From Syntrophaceae bacterium UBA1062 (GTDB lineage Bacteria; Desulfobacterota; Desulfomonilia; UBA1062), in assembly GCA_002316295.1 (NCBI GenBank), contig DCDF01000048.1, positions 1 through 15,851 of the forward strand: a stretch of 15,851 nt of DNA, written 5' to 3'. Numbering within the stretch: the stretch's first letter is position 1; every line of letters begins with the position of its first letter. Positions 1 to 7,669 of this stretch are shown here, in pieces. Both the position numbers and the translations under genes were made by a program. The notes under the pieces are model-generated. The model was not told the DNA's origin. It was given only the letters and a program-made list of their open reading frames with translations, and did no database searches.

Positions 1-195
1 AGCGTTGATCGTTTCCAACTCCGCCGCGCAGGAAAGCGTGCGTCCGGGCCCTCCCGGCACGACGTGAAGTCCCGGTGAAGCATGCCGCCTGCTCCCATCG
101 TGGCTTATATCATTGATGAGTATCGGGTGCACACCCGATATCAACAGCCTTCGAGACATCCGCGAATGACCGTGTCCGTTCGCCCGGCGGGTTGC
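1..195. other. Intergenic region downstream of the OYE gene, reaching the window edge
   Basis: No recognisable gene. A perfect 9-bp-arm dyad sits at 121-140 (TATCGGGTG / CACCCGATA around a central CA). It lies 56 bases beyond the OYE stop but has no T-run on the minus strand, so it is not a textbook terminator. Two minus-strand frames stay open to the window edge; one has an ATG at 157-159 and no Shine-Dalgarno sequence before it. I recognise nothing in either translation, so neither is called a gene. Confidence 0.4.
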
Positions 196-1380
196 TCACG
201 TAGAGCCGGTTTCCGGCTTCAGGTAGCAGGCGAGCCTGCTCCCTTGTTCCATTTCTCCCAGGCAGCGATTGCACGAGGTACAGCCCGCTCGATCGGCGAT
301 GCCCTTCCGCCACTTTTTCGGCAGGTCAGGCTCTCTGATGAGGGGGCGGGCAAGCGATACGAAATCTGCGCAGCCCGACTGGAGAATCTGCTCCGCCCCG
401 CTCAGGCTTCGAATCCCCCCCACTAGCATCAGCGGTATGGAGAGGGTGGGCTTGAGCCTGGCTGCATAATCCTGGAAATAATTCTCTCTGAAGGGCAGGA
501 ACAGCCTCATGAACTGGAGGCTCATGGAAAAGTACATCCGCACGGCAAACGTCTTGCCCCGGCCTATAACATCGACGGGCGCGCTCCCCCGGCACATGGC
601 CATGGGGTTTTCCAGCAATCCACCACTGATCTCCAGGGCATCCAGTCCCAGGGAGGCGAGCCTGCGAGCGGCAGGGAAACTGTCTTTCGGGCTCAGGCCG
701 AACGGGACGAAATCGCTGATGTTCATTTTCGCCATGACCGGATAATCGTCGCCGACAGCGGAGCGAACCTCCCGGAACACTTCTGCGAGAAAGCGGAATC
801 TCAGCTCAGGGGTTCCTCCCCAGTCGTCCTTTCGGCGGTTGGTCAGCGGGGAAAGAAAGCTCGAGATGAGGTATCCATGGGCTGCATGGATCTGAACGGC
901 GTCGAATCCCGCCTCTCTGGCTCTCGCCGCCGCCCGGCCGAAGTCGCGGATGGTGCAGATGATCTGCTCTTCCGTCATTTTCCGGGGCAGCGTGAAATAG
1001 ACGAGGTTGGGAATCCGGGAGGGGGCGAAAAGAGACGTGCCTGTTTTCGGGACGGGCCTGCATTGCCTCCCGCCGTGCACGATCTGGAGTGCAATCCTGC
1101 TTCCGTTCTCGTGGACTTTATCCGTGACGGGCCGCCACATGCCTACCATGGCATCGCTTGAAGCACTGTGCTGGAGCGGATATGAACGGCCCGAAGGGTG
1201 CACATAGGCATAGCCGGTTATGATGAGCCCGGATCCACCGCGCGCGAGCCGTTCGTAGAACCGTAGGGTGTCCCGGGTAGGCAGGCCTTCCGGGGTCGCC
1301 ATGTTTTCCAGGGTGGCGGACTTCACCAGCCGGTTGGCCAGGACGAGGCTTCCGATGGCGGCGTTCTCGGAGAGCCTCAC
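196..1380 (-). CDS. Single-domain Old Yellow Enzyme family NADH:flavin oxidoreductase with C-terminal Cys motif
   Basis: FMN-dependent ene-reductase-type enzyme, 394 aa, expected to be cytosolic. One (beta/alpha)8 barrel fills the protein. The family signature is clear at about 165-189: HAAHGYL (H165, H168, Y170), the residues that bind the substrate anion and donate the proton in this family, followed by SPLTNRRKDDWGG. GGI at 321-323 and the SLARPLIREPDL segment at 342-353 belong to the phosphate-binding end of the barrel. After the barrel comes C367-x2-C370-x2-C373-x11-C385. This resembles the 4Fe-4S ligand set of 2,4-dienoyl-CoA reductase-type OYEs (usually x2, x3, x11), but it is one residue shorter, and the FAD/NADPH domains that normally follow are absent. 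The start is GTG, overlapping the upstream MDH-like stop as GTGA, with AGGAGG 6 nt before it. Natural substrate unknown; family assignment is firm. Confidence 0.9.
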   Translation of the reverse strand: MRLSENAAIGSLVLANRLVKSATLENMATPEGLPTRDTLRFYERLARGGSGLIITGYAYVHPSGRSYPLQHSASSDAMVGMWRPVTDKVHENGSRIALQIVHGGRQCRPVPKTGTSLFAPSRIPNLVYFTLPRKMTEEQIICTIRDFGRAAARAREAGFDAVQIHAAHGYLISSFLSPLTNRRKDDWGGTPELRFRFLAEVFREVRSAVGDDYPVMAKMNISDFVPFGLSPKDSFPAARRLASLGLDALEISGGLLENPMAMCRGSAPVDVIGRGKTFAVRMYFSMSLQFMRLFLPFRENYFQDYAARLKPTLSIPLMLVGGIRSLSGAEQILQSGCADFVSLARPLIREPDLPKKWRKGIADRAGCTSCNRCLGEMEQGSRLACYLKPETGST

Positions 1381-2291
1381 GAAAGGCCTCCTATGACCTC
1401 AGCCATGGACGAGGCGCATTTGCTCAGCTCTTGCTGCTCATCGTCATCGAGATCGATTTCGAGGACCCGATCGATGCCCTGACTGCCCGCTATACAGGGG
1501 AGGGCAAGAGGGATTCCTTCATACCCGTAGTGCCCGGAGCATACGACGCTCAAAGGAAACACCTCCCGCCTGTCGAGCACGAGCGATTCGACCACACGGG
1601 AGACAACCCGGGCTGCTGCATAGAATCCGCTGTGGTATTTCAGCATCTGAACGATCATGGTTCCCGCCGTCCTCGTGCTCTGCCTGACGGCATCCATGGT
1701 CTTCCGGTCCACCATTTCGGCGAGGGGGATACCGTTTACCACGGCATGATTCACCAGGGGGATCATGTCATCGTTATGGGCCCCGATGACCAGGCCCTGG
1801 ACGCTGTCAACGGAAACCCCGGCAGCCTCTGCGATGAAAAATCTGAAGCGAAGCGTGTCCAGGGAGCATCCAAGCCCGAAAACATTCATGCCGGGATGCG
1901 CGTTTTTCAGATACCAGGTGAGCACATCCACAGGATTGGTCACCACAAGCACCCGGGCCAGGGGACAGAATTGCATCAAGCTTCTGGACAGGTCCTCCAT
2001 CACTGCGAGGTTTTTCCTGAGGAGATCGAGGCGGGTCATGCCCGCCCGCCGGGCAATGCCGGCCGTGACCACGACGACGCCGGCATCGGCGAGCACGTCC
2101 GCATGATGGCTCCCTGTCACCCGGCAGTCCGTATGGAGAGAAGGCGATGCCTGATTGATGTCCATGGCCCGGCCCGCAGCGAGATCCTCCATGACGTCAT
2201 AGAGAAAGATGCTTCCCAGGTTGACCTGCGCCATGGCGGCCGCGGATGCCGCACCTACATTGCCTGCGCCGATGACTACGATTTTTTCCAT
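1377..2291 (-). CDS. mdh: Malate dehydrogenase-type NAD-dependent 2-hydroxyacid dehydrogenase (MDH/LDH superfamily)
   Basis: Cytosolic enzyme interconverting a 2-hydroxy acid and a 2-oxo acid, most likely malate and oxaloacetate; 304 aa, normal for the LDH-like MDH group. Visible motifs: Rossmann GAGNVG at 8-13; Asp32 at the end of the second strand, which favours NAD over NADP; an active-site loop with R81 and R87 (the first Arg is the malate-type residue where lactate dehydrogenases carry Gln); N119 in NPVD; D145 and R148; and catalytic H172 in a GAHNDDM motif, where the usual Gly after His is Asn. The next gene (OYE) overlaps by 4 nt, so the two are probably translated together. AAGGAG lies 9 nt before the ATG, and a short dyad at 2315-2328 precedes it. 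The divergence of the loop (RRAG rather than RKPG) means a specialised rather than TCA-cycle enzyme cannot be excluded. Confidence 0.85.
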   Translation of the reverse strand: MEKIVVIGAGNVGAASAAAMAQVNLGSIFLYDVMEDLAAGRAMDINQASPSLHTDCRVTGSHHADVLADAGVVVVTAGIARRAGMTRLDLLRKNLAVMEDLSRSLMQFCPLARVLVVTNPVDVLTWYLKNAHPGMNVFGLGCSLDTLRFRFFIAEAAGVSVDSVQGLVIGAHNDDMIPLVNHAVVNGIPLAEMVDRKTMDAVRQSTRTAGTMIVQMLKYHSGFYAAARVVSRVVESLVLDRREVFPLSVVCSGHYGYEGIPLALPCIAGSQGIDRVLEIDLDDDEQQELSKCASSMAEVIGGLS

Positions 2292-2314
2292 TGATAGGGG
2301 ATCTCCTTGTCAGC

Positions 2315-2328
2315 CGGTATGGATACCG
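2315..2328. promoter_or_regulatory. Short dyad upstream of the MDH-like gene
   Basis: CGGTAT-GG-ATACCG, 6-bp arms around two bases, centred 30 bases before the MDH-like ATG. The position suits an operator or a leader hairpin for the mdh-OYE pair. No convincing -35/-10 pair was found around it, so the role is inference. Confidence 0.25.
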
Positions 2329-2410
2329 TATGGTGAGCCTGTGCCTCATTCAGGGCTGGGGTGCGCGATATCCCCCATCCGCCCGGAGGCAGCCTGTGAA
2401 AAGCTCTGCC

Positions 2411-3202
2411 CTACGTGACCCGGGTTTTCCTGATGATCCTGTCGAAGAGCCGGGGAGCGAATCTCTTGAAATACACCCCCATCAGTTCTCTGCCTCCGAT
2501 GTATATCTCGGACTTTCCCCTCTCGACGCCCCTGATGATCTTCTCGGCGCACACATCGCACGGCATGCCGTGCGCCTGCGCATCGTCCATGGTCCCCTGA
2601 GGGCTGCCGTCCTGTGTTAGGGCATTGACCGAGATATTGGTCCGGATGAAGCCCGGACAGACCACGGTGATCCGGACCCCCTGGTCCCACACTTCGGCCC
2701 TCAGGCTGTCGAAAAAACCGTGCAAAGCGTGCTTTGACGCCGAGTACGCCGATCGCAGCGGGGTCCCGAACTTGCCCACCAGACTGCTGATGACCACGAT
2801 GCGGCCGGAGCGCCGTTCAATCATGGAAGGAAGTATCTCCTTGGTGAGGGATACAGTGCCGAAGAAGTTCGTCTCCATGATTCTGCGGTCCACCGCCACA
2901 GGCGTCTGTGCCGCGAGACTGCGCTGGGAAATCCCCCCGTTGTTCACCAGGATATCCACGCGCCCCGTATGCTTCAGGACTTCTCCGCATTTTTCCTTTA
3001 TCATCGACGCGTCCTGAAGGTCGAGCGGGACAACGAGGTGATGGTGGGGATTCTCGCACCGGCCCCGTACCTCGCGGAGCTTGGCCTCATTACGGGAAGA
3101 GAGGATCAGCCGGGCGCCTTTTCTGCTGTATGCATATGCCAGTGCTTCTCCGATGCCCGAGGAAGCGCCGGTTATCCAGACGATATTGCACGTATTCTCC
3201 AT
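2411..3202 (-). CDS. Classical short-chain dehydrogenase/reductase (SDR), DHRS7-like
   Basis: NAD(P)(H)-dependent oxidoreductase of the classical SDR type, 263 aa. The cofactor motif TGASSGIG is at 11-18, the NNGG structural motif at 87-90, and the catalytic tetrad is N112, S140, Y153 and K157 (YSASK). The run from about 109 to 170 (METNFFGTVSLTK, then VGKFGTPLRSAYSASKHAL) resembles the DHRS7/DHRS7B style of SDR, whose substrates are lipid-like or steroid-like, but the real substrate cannot be read from sequence. The C-terminus is basic and partly hydrophobic (about 240-262, many Arg/Lys and Phe), which could allow peripheral membrane contact; that is inference. AAGGGGGG lies 6 nt upstream of the ATG. 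It sits 87 bases after the lipoprotein gene and 119 before the MDH-like gene, so operon membership is uncertain. Confidence 0.9.
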   Translation of the reverse strand: MENTCNIVWITGASSGIGEALAYAYSRKGARLILSSRNEAKLREVRGRCENPHHHLVVPLDLQDASMIKEKCGEVLKHTGRVDILVNNGGISQRSLAAQTPVAVDRRIMETNFFGTVSLTKEILPSMIERRSGRIVVISSLVGKFGTPLRSAYSASKHALHGFFDSLRAEVWDQGVRITVVCPGFIRTNISVNALTQDGSPQGTMDDAQAHGMPCDVCAEKIIRGVERGKSEIYIGGRELMGVYFKRFAPRLFDRIIRKTRVT

Positions 3203-3246
3203 AACATTCCCCCCTTAACCTGAAATTGCACTACCCGGTACAGGCT

Positions 3247-3289
3247 TCCGGATGCAGGAGCCATTTCTTCAAAGATCAGCAGATCCGGA
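3247..3289 (-). repeat. Spaced inverted repeat immediately after the lipoprotein stop
   Basis: Arms TCCGGAT (3247-3253) and ATCCGGA (3283-3289), 29 bases apart, the inner arm touching the lipoprotein stop codon. It could be a weak mRNA 3' hairpin between the lipoprotein and SDR genes. There is no T-run, so it is not a canonical terminator. Confidence 0.3.
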
Positions 3290-3538
3290 TCATTCCTGCC
3301 CGTATATGCCCTTCGAGATATCTTCCTGAATTCTCTCGATATCCTTCGCGTTCAGATCCCTGATCTGCTGTTTGAGCCTCTCGCCCTTATCGATGAGCTC
3401 GGCGCCGCTGAGCTCCCGCACGGTTTCCTCCGCCTCTCTGGCAGCCTCGCTCCCGTCGCAGCCGGCAAGAAGAGCGCTGCCGGCGAGAGAAAGCGACACG
3501 ATGAAGACTGCTGCCATTCTTTTTCCTGTCCGCTTCAT
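3290..3538 (-). CDS. Small lipoprotein of unknown function
   Basis: Predicted 82-residue exported lipoprotein. A basic N-terminus (MKRTGKR) precedes a hydrophobic stretch at 8-26 and a lipobox LAGC with Cys27 as the lipidated residue. The mature part, about 55 residues, is highly charged (many Glu, Arg, Lys, Asp) and looks alpha-helical, with no known domain recognised. Asp follows the Cys at +2; in enterobacteria that would favour retention in the inner membrane, but the rule may not hold in this lineage. The frame stays open well upstream (to 3895), but the ATG at 3538 is chosen because it starts a perfect signal sequence, follows an AAGGA about 8 nt before it, and avoids overlapping the hydrolase gene. 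It lies 29 bases after that gene, so co-transcription is likely. Confidence 0.75.
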   Translation of the reverse strand: MKRTGKRMAAVFIVSLSLAGSALLAGCDGSEAAREAEETVRELSGAELIDKGERLKQQIRDLNAKDIERIQEDISKGIYGQE

Positions 3539-3567
3539 CCCATCCGTCCTTTCCCAAACACGGTTTA

Positions 3568-4524
3568 TTATATCATCGTCGTCCGGCCTGCTGAATCCCG
3601 GAGATGATGCAGCGCCCAGCCCTCCGTCAGGGCGAACACGGTCTGTCTGTTTGTGTCCAGATGTCCGAGATGGCCGTTGCCTTCGATGATGTGCAGCTCT
3701 TTTTCGCAGGTGAGGGCATCGTGGAGCATGCGCGCGGTCTGCGGACTGTCGACCATGTCCTGCGCCCCGTGAAGCACAAGGGTCGGCGCTGTGATCCGGT
3801 TCACCCTTGTGATGGTGTCCACGATGACAGTTGCCCCGGCACCGGGGAAGGGAAATGACGACCACATCTCGACGACCCGGGGATCGCTGCTCCACCGTGC
3901 ATTGACTTCTGGATCATGGGCGGCCGGGACCTTCCGGAATGTGCTTACCATGGAGATGCGCAGGTCTCTTCCCGTGAGAGTGCGCTTGATCCAGCCCAGG
4001 GCAGTCAGGATTGCCATGCCCGCACGCTCCGGAACGCTCAGGAGCGGTCTGACAGTGGCATCCAGAGTGATAAGCGCCTTTATCCTCTCGTCCACAAGGG
4101 CGCATTCCAAGACAGCGGTGCCCCCGGACGAGAGGCCGAAGGCTCCGACGTTTTCGCCGTCCACCATTGGATGAGCCTGGAGGGCATCCAGGGCTCCGCG
4201 GATGTCGGCAACCCATTCATCCAGGTCGAGATGGTAGCGCTCACCGCCGCTTTCGCCGTGGCCGTGCATGTCAATCGCCAGTGCGGCTATGCCGCGGCGG
4301 GAGAGATACTCGCAGAGCTCGCGGTAATTCTCCTTGAAGTCCATATAGCCGTGGCACACCACAAGCGCCGGAAACGGGCCCCGTGCCGGTGGCAGGAATA
4401 ACGCCCCTGCGATCGTTACTCCCATCGAGGAATATGATATCCTCTCTTGTGTGATCGTATCGGTCAAGGGCAGCACCTCTCGTATTCTCCGGGGATACTG
4501 CACAGATGCCGTCTGCAGCAGCAT
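3568..4524 (-). CDS. Alpha/beta hydrolase (serine hydrolase / esterase-like)
   Basis: 318-residue alpha/beta-hydrolase, probably cytosolic, since there is no signal peptide. Seen: HG at 58-59 in VVCHGY (oxyanion region), the nucleophile elbow G-L-S132-S-G at 130-134, an acid candidate D256 or D259 in LHGAQDMVD, and a C-terminal His in GNGHLGH (H285 or H288). Between elbow and acid lies an insert at about 160-235 that could form a lid. The layout resembles the bacterial dienelactone-hydrolase/acylaminopeptidase-like group that cleaves small esters or lactones; the substrate is not readable. It begins 33 bases after the aminotransferase stop and is followed 29 bases later by the lipoprotein gene, suggesting one transcript. 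The start is the first ATG, with a modest AGGGAG upstream; the first ~25 residues are not typical of the family, so a later start is possible. Confidence 0.85.
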   Translation of the reverse strand: MLLQTASVQYPRRIREVLPLTDTITQERISYSSMGVTIAGALFLPPARGPFPALVVCHGYMDFKENYRELCEYLSRRGIAALAIDMHGHGESGGERYHLDLDEWVADIRGALDALQAHPMVDGENVGAFGLSSGGTAVLECALVDERIKALITLDATVRPLLSVPERAGMAILTALGWIKRTLTGRDLRISMVSTFRKVPAAHDPEVNARWSSDPRVVEMWSSFPFPGAGATVIVDTITRVNRITAPTLVLHGAQDMVDSPQTARMLHDALTCEKELHIIEGNGHLGHLDTNRQTVFALTEGWALHHLRDSAGRTTMI

Positions 4525-4557
4525 GACCCGAAAAACGCTCCCTAACTGTATTCGAGA

Positions 4558-5889
4558 CTACAGCACGGAACTGGTTGGTTCAGACGCCTTGTTCGTGGAG
4601 TCGAGGTATGTCCGGATGCTTTCCACGATGGTCTGCCAGGTCCATCTCCGCTTTTCATCGTCTGTTTCGAGCAGCGTCAGGCGGAATCCCTGCTTTTCGC
4701 AGCAGAATCCCGTAAGCGGCACCACACAGATCCCGGTTGCGCCCAGTAGATAATACACGAAGCGCTTGTCGGGTTTCACGCCCTTGACCCTGTCTTCGAT
4801 GAACCTGCGGACCTTTGCGTTGGGGATGGGAAGGGTCTGGTAATCGTTGAGCATATTCTCTTCAAAGAGCACGGTCATGTAGAAGGCTCCCTGAGGCTTG
4901 TTGACAATGACGCCATTGACGTCGGAGAAATATTTCCAGGCCTCCTCGGCACGTTTCTCGTACATGGCTCGCCTTTGTTCGAGATGGCCCTGATATCTGG
5001 GATCTCCCAGAATATGTGGGATGGCGTACTGAGGGAGGCTCGTGGAACACACCTCGAGCATCTTTGCATTGATCAGGCTTTTTACGTAGCGCTTGAAATT
5101 GAGCTTGTCCTGATTGAAGACCTCGATCCATCCGCACCGGGAGCCCGGCCAGGGAACCTCCTTGGATATGCCGCGCAGCGCCATGCCAGGGATCTCTTCG
5201 ATCACCTCGCTCAACGGGGCGGTTTTGTGGGTGTCGTAAACAAGATTGCTGTAGATCTCGTCGCAGATCATGAATACCCGGTATCGTCTCGCGATATCGA
5301 CCATCTGCTGGAGTATGTCCAGCGGAAACACCGAGCCGGTGGGGTTGTCCGGGTTGATGATGAGGATCCCGGCTATCGAGTCGTTGTATCGGATCTTTTT
5401 CTCGAGATCGTCCAGGTCCGGCAGCCAGTTGTTCTTGGGGTCGAGCTCATAGGTGAGGTGATCGTATCCCGAATGCGCGGCTTCGGCGGAAGAATGGGTC
5501 GAATAAGCGGGGGACGGCCCGATTACCCGCGCTTCCCGTTTCATCAGGTTGAACACCTTGGCCACCGCGTCGCCGAGACCGTTAAAGAACACGATGTCGT
5601 CCTTGGTGATCTGATATCCTCCGCGCCGGTTCACCTCTTTTGCGAGAAACTCACGTGTTTCCGGCACTCCCTGCGTGGCGACGTATCCGTAGGTTCTGTC
5701 ATTCGACACGAGATCGATGATGATATCCTTGATCCACTGTGGGAGCTTTTCGCCTTTCTGAATGGGATCGCCGATATTCTCCCAGGTGATCTGAACCCCA
5801 TATTTTCTCAGTACGTCCGCTACGGCAACGATCTCCCTGATCTCATACGTCAGCTGATCAGAGCCCTCATGGACGATGTCTCTCCTCAT
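4558..5889 (-). CDS. Class I/II PLP-dependent aminotransferase
   Basis: Pyridoxal-phosphate aminotransferase of fold type I, 443 aa, moving an amino group between an amino acid and a 2-oxo acid in the cytosol. PLP residues are visible: the NPDNPTG motif with N182, D210 and Y213 in CDEIY, the Schiff-base lysine K243 in GISKEVPWPGSR, R251 of the phosphate cup, and the carboxylate-binding R403 in FRLTLLE. The protein is some 40-50 residues longer than typical aspartate aminotransferases, with extra length in the C-terminal domain (about 345-380). The family is firm; which amino acid it uses (alanine, aspartate and aromatic types are all possible) is not decided. The ATG follows GAGAGG by 4 nt. 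It is first in a row with the hydrolase and lipoprotein genes, and an inverted repeat lies upstream at 5924-5944. Confidence 0.9.
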   Translation of the reverse strand: MRRDIVHEGSDQLTYEIREIVAVADVLRKYGVQITWENIGDPIQKGEKLPQWIKDIIIDLVSNDRTYGYVATQGVPETREFLAKEVNRRGGYQITKDDIVFFNGLGDAVAKVFNLMKREARVIGPSPAYSTHSSAEAAHSGYDHLTYELDPKNNWLPDLDDLEKKIRYNDSIAGILIINPDNPTGSVFPLDILQQMVDIARRYRVFMICDEIYSNLVYDTHKTAPLSEVIEEIPGMALRGISKEVPWPGSRCGWIEVFNQDKLNFKRYVKSLINAKMLEVCSTSLPQYAIPHILGDPRYQGHLEQRRAMYEKRAEEAWKYFSDVNGVIVNKPQGAFYMTVLFEENMLNDYQTLPIPNAKVRRFIEDRVKGVKPDKRFVYYLLGATGICVVPLTGFCCEKQGFRLTLLETDDEKRRWTWQTIVESIRTYLDSTNKASEPTSSVL

Positions 5890-5909
5890 GATACCGACCT
5901 CTCTGTATT

Positions 5910-5944
5910 ATCATATCGTTGAGTTGTCGTATCGTTTGCGACAA
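5910..5944 (-). promoter_or_regulatory. Candidate promoter/operator region of the aminotransferase gene
   Basis: A -10-like TATGAT is read on the minus strand at 5915-5910, 20 bases before the ATG. Behind it is an inverted repeat with arms TTGTCG (5924-5929) and CGACAA (5939-5944), spaced by 9 bases, covering the region where a -35 would lie. No good -35 hexamer is present at 16-18 bases, which could mean activator dependence or that this is not the promoter. Confidence 0.25.
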
Positions 5945-6046
5945 TGGAAAAGATTAATAGTCAATATACCGGCCAAATGCAAATTCTTTCTTGGACATAT
6001 CGAGCCGGCTCCCGGAAAATCTCAGGGCGGATATCACCGCCGTTGA

Positions 6047-7525
6047 TCATTTCCGGGCGGGAGCAGCCGCGGCATCGGGAAGAGCGATGGGCTCCTCGTC
6101 TGAGGGCCCGCCGGTACGGTCCGAAACCGTGTCGCCGCTTTCGCCCGCCCAGAGCTCCATTTTGAGGAAGATCTCAACACAGTCGGGACAGAGCTGGGTT
6201 CCGCTCGCACTTTCGATGATCTGGAGCGCCTTTTCTCTGTCCATGCCGGCACGATAGGGACGGTCGCTCGTAAGCGCATGATACGTGTCGCCCACAGCAG
6301 TGATCCTGGCCCACAGCGGGATGCGGTCTCCCTTCAGCCCTTCCGGATAACCCTTGCCGTCGATCCGCTCATGGTGATAGAGCACGATGGGCAGAATTTT
6401 TGCCAGGCTCGGCACCGGCCTCAGGATATCGGCGCCGATCACGGGATGGCGTTTGATGATCGCGAATTCCTCGTCGCTGAGTTTGCCCGGTTTGAGCAGA
6501 ACGCTGTCCACCACCCCGATCTTGCCGAGGTCGTGCAGCTTGCCCCCGAGCATCACGAGATCGGTTTCTTCCCGGCTCATCCCCATTCCCGCGGCGATTC
6601 TGGTGGCGATGGACGCCACCGCCTCCGAGTGGCCGCGGGTATAGGCGTCGCGAGCCTCCAGGGCGCAGCACAGAGAGGTAATGCTGGCCAGAATCAGCCG
6701 CTGCTCGGTCTCGAGCCGCTCCTTTTCCTTGTACAGCAGGAGGAGCTTGTCGGAAAGGAGCTTTTCGACGGTTATCACGAGCTGGTCGATGTTGAAGGGT
6801 TTCACCAGATACGAGTCGGCGCCGATCTGGAGCATGCGGCGCATGATGGGGCGGTCGTTGTTCGCGCTCAGCACCACAAAGGGGATAGTTGCGAGCAGAG
6901 GGTCCGAATGGACAGCCTTGCAGAATTCCTCGCCGTTCATTTCAGGCATGTCGATATCGCTCAGGATAAGATCCGGGCGTTCGTTTTTGAGGATCTCGAG
7001 CGCAGCTCTGCCGTTCTCGGCCTTCACGACCTCAAATCCCACCTCCTTGAGGCCTTTTTCTACAAGGGTCCTCACTGTTGAAGAGTCGTCCACTACGAGA
7101 ATGAGCCGTCCCCTCTGGAACGTGGTTTTCTGGAGGACGGTTTCAATGGTTTCGATGAGAGACTCCTTGGCCTGTGCCTTAGTGATGTAGGTGGATGCAC
7201 CTGCCAGGAATCCTTTTCTGATATCCTCCTCGCTGTCAAGCGAGCTGAGAATGACGATAGGTATCTGCTGGGTTCTGGGGTCGGACTTCAACCGTCTGCA
7301 GAGCTCGATGCCGTTCATGCACGGCATTTCCACATCGGTGATGATCAGATCGAACTCTTTGCGCAGTGCGATGTCAAGAGCCTGCTGCCCGTTTTCAGCC
7401 TGAGTCACTTGGACCCCTGATCTCAGAAGCTCCTTTGAAAGGACGCTTCTGACAACCGCAGAGTCGTCCACGATGAGTATACGCAATTCTTTGAGCAGGG
7501 GCAGTGTCTTCGTCAGTCCGTCCAT
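6047..7525 (-). CDS. Two-receiver HD-GYP response regulator (c-di-GMP phosphodiesterase)
   Basis: 492-residue cytosolic signalling protein. Receiver 1 is at about 13-133: acidic pair D20/D21, phospho-acceptor D64 in ITDVEMP, lysine K116. Receiver 2 is at about 140-258: D146/D147, D190 in LSDIDMP, K242 in VKP. A helical linker follows at about 255-285 (rich in Leu, Lys, Glu), likely a coiled-coil dimer stalk. The HD-GYP domain at about 278-460 has R-G-H299-S, HDLGK (H331, D332), H360, HHERIDGKGYP (H384, H385, G392-Y393-P394) and D413; all the expected metal ligands and the GYP signature are there, so it should degrade cyclic di-GMP. The tail (465-492) is low complexity and Ala/Pro-rich. No histidine kinase or GGDEF gene is adjacent, so the phosphodonor is encoded elsewhere. 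AAGGA precedes the ATG by 4 nt. It stands alone between two gaps of about 160-190 bases. Confidence 0.95.
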   Translation of the reverse strand: MDGLTKTLPLLKELRILIVDDSAVVRSVLSKELLRSGVQVTQAENGQQALDIALRKEFDLIITDVEMPCMNGIELCRRLKSDPRTQQIPIVILSSLDSEEDIRKGFLAGASTYITKAQAKESLIETIETVLQKTTFQRGRLILVVDDSSTVRTLVEKGLKEVGFEVVKAENGRAALEILKNERPDLILSDIDMPEMNGEEFCKAVHSDPLLATIPFVVLSANNDRPIMRRMLQIGADSYLVKPFNIDQLVITVEKLLSDKLLLLYKEKERLETEQRLILASITSLCCALEARDAYTRGHSEAVASIATRIAAGMGMSREETDLVMLGGKLHDLGKIGVVDSVLLKPGKLSDEEFAIIKRHPVIGADILRPVPSLAKILPIVLYHHERIDGKGYPEGLKGDRIPLWARITAVGDTYHALTSDRPYRAGMDREKALQIIESASGTQLCPDCVEIFLKMELWAGESGDTVSDRTGGPSDEEPIALPDAAAAPARK

Positions 7526-7628
7526 TCAGTCCTTGCCTTGAGAGCACTTCTGTTCACCAAACGTAATCGTCTCATGTCGGCAAAAAGATAAATAATATCA
7601 TCTTCTCTATATCGGGTTTACGGTTGTG

Positions 7629-7650
7629 ATCCTGAGCGGTCCGCCAGGAT
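7629..7650. repeat. Hairpin-forming dyad between the AI-2E and HD-GYP genes
   Basis: Outer arms ATCCTG and CAGGAT enclose GCG-GTC-CGC, giving a nine-pair stem with one bulged A on the plus strand. It lies 62 bases beyond the AI-2E-family stop. No T-run follows on either strand. It may be the second element of an mRNA 3' end, or a leader structure of the HD-GYP transcript. Confidence 0.35.
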
Positions 7651-7669
7651 GGGAGCAGAGCATAGAGCC

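Noticed and set aside
3539..3895. Long upstream extension of the lipoprotein frame
   Set aside because: It overlaps the hydrolase C-terminus out of frame, has low-complexity Arg/His-rich translation, and would bury the signal peptide and lipobox.
4975..5922. Plus-strand open frame of about 315 codons opposite the aminotransferase
   Set aside because: Antisense shadow caused by codon bias; the minus strand encodes intact PLP motifs there. The same applies to long plus-strand frames at 1431-2294, 6278-7081, 11099-12019 and 12355-13464, each opposite a better-supported minus-strand gene.
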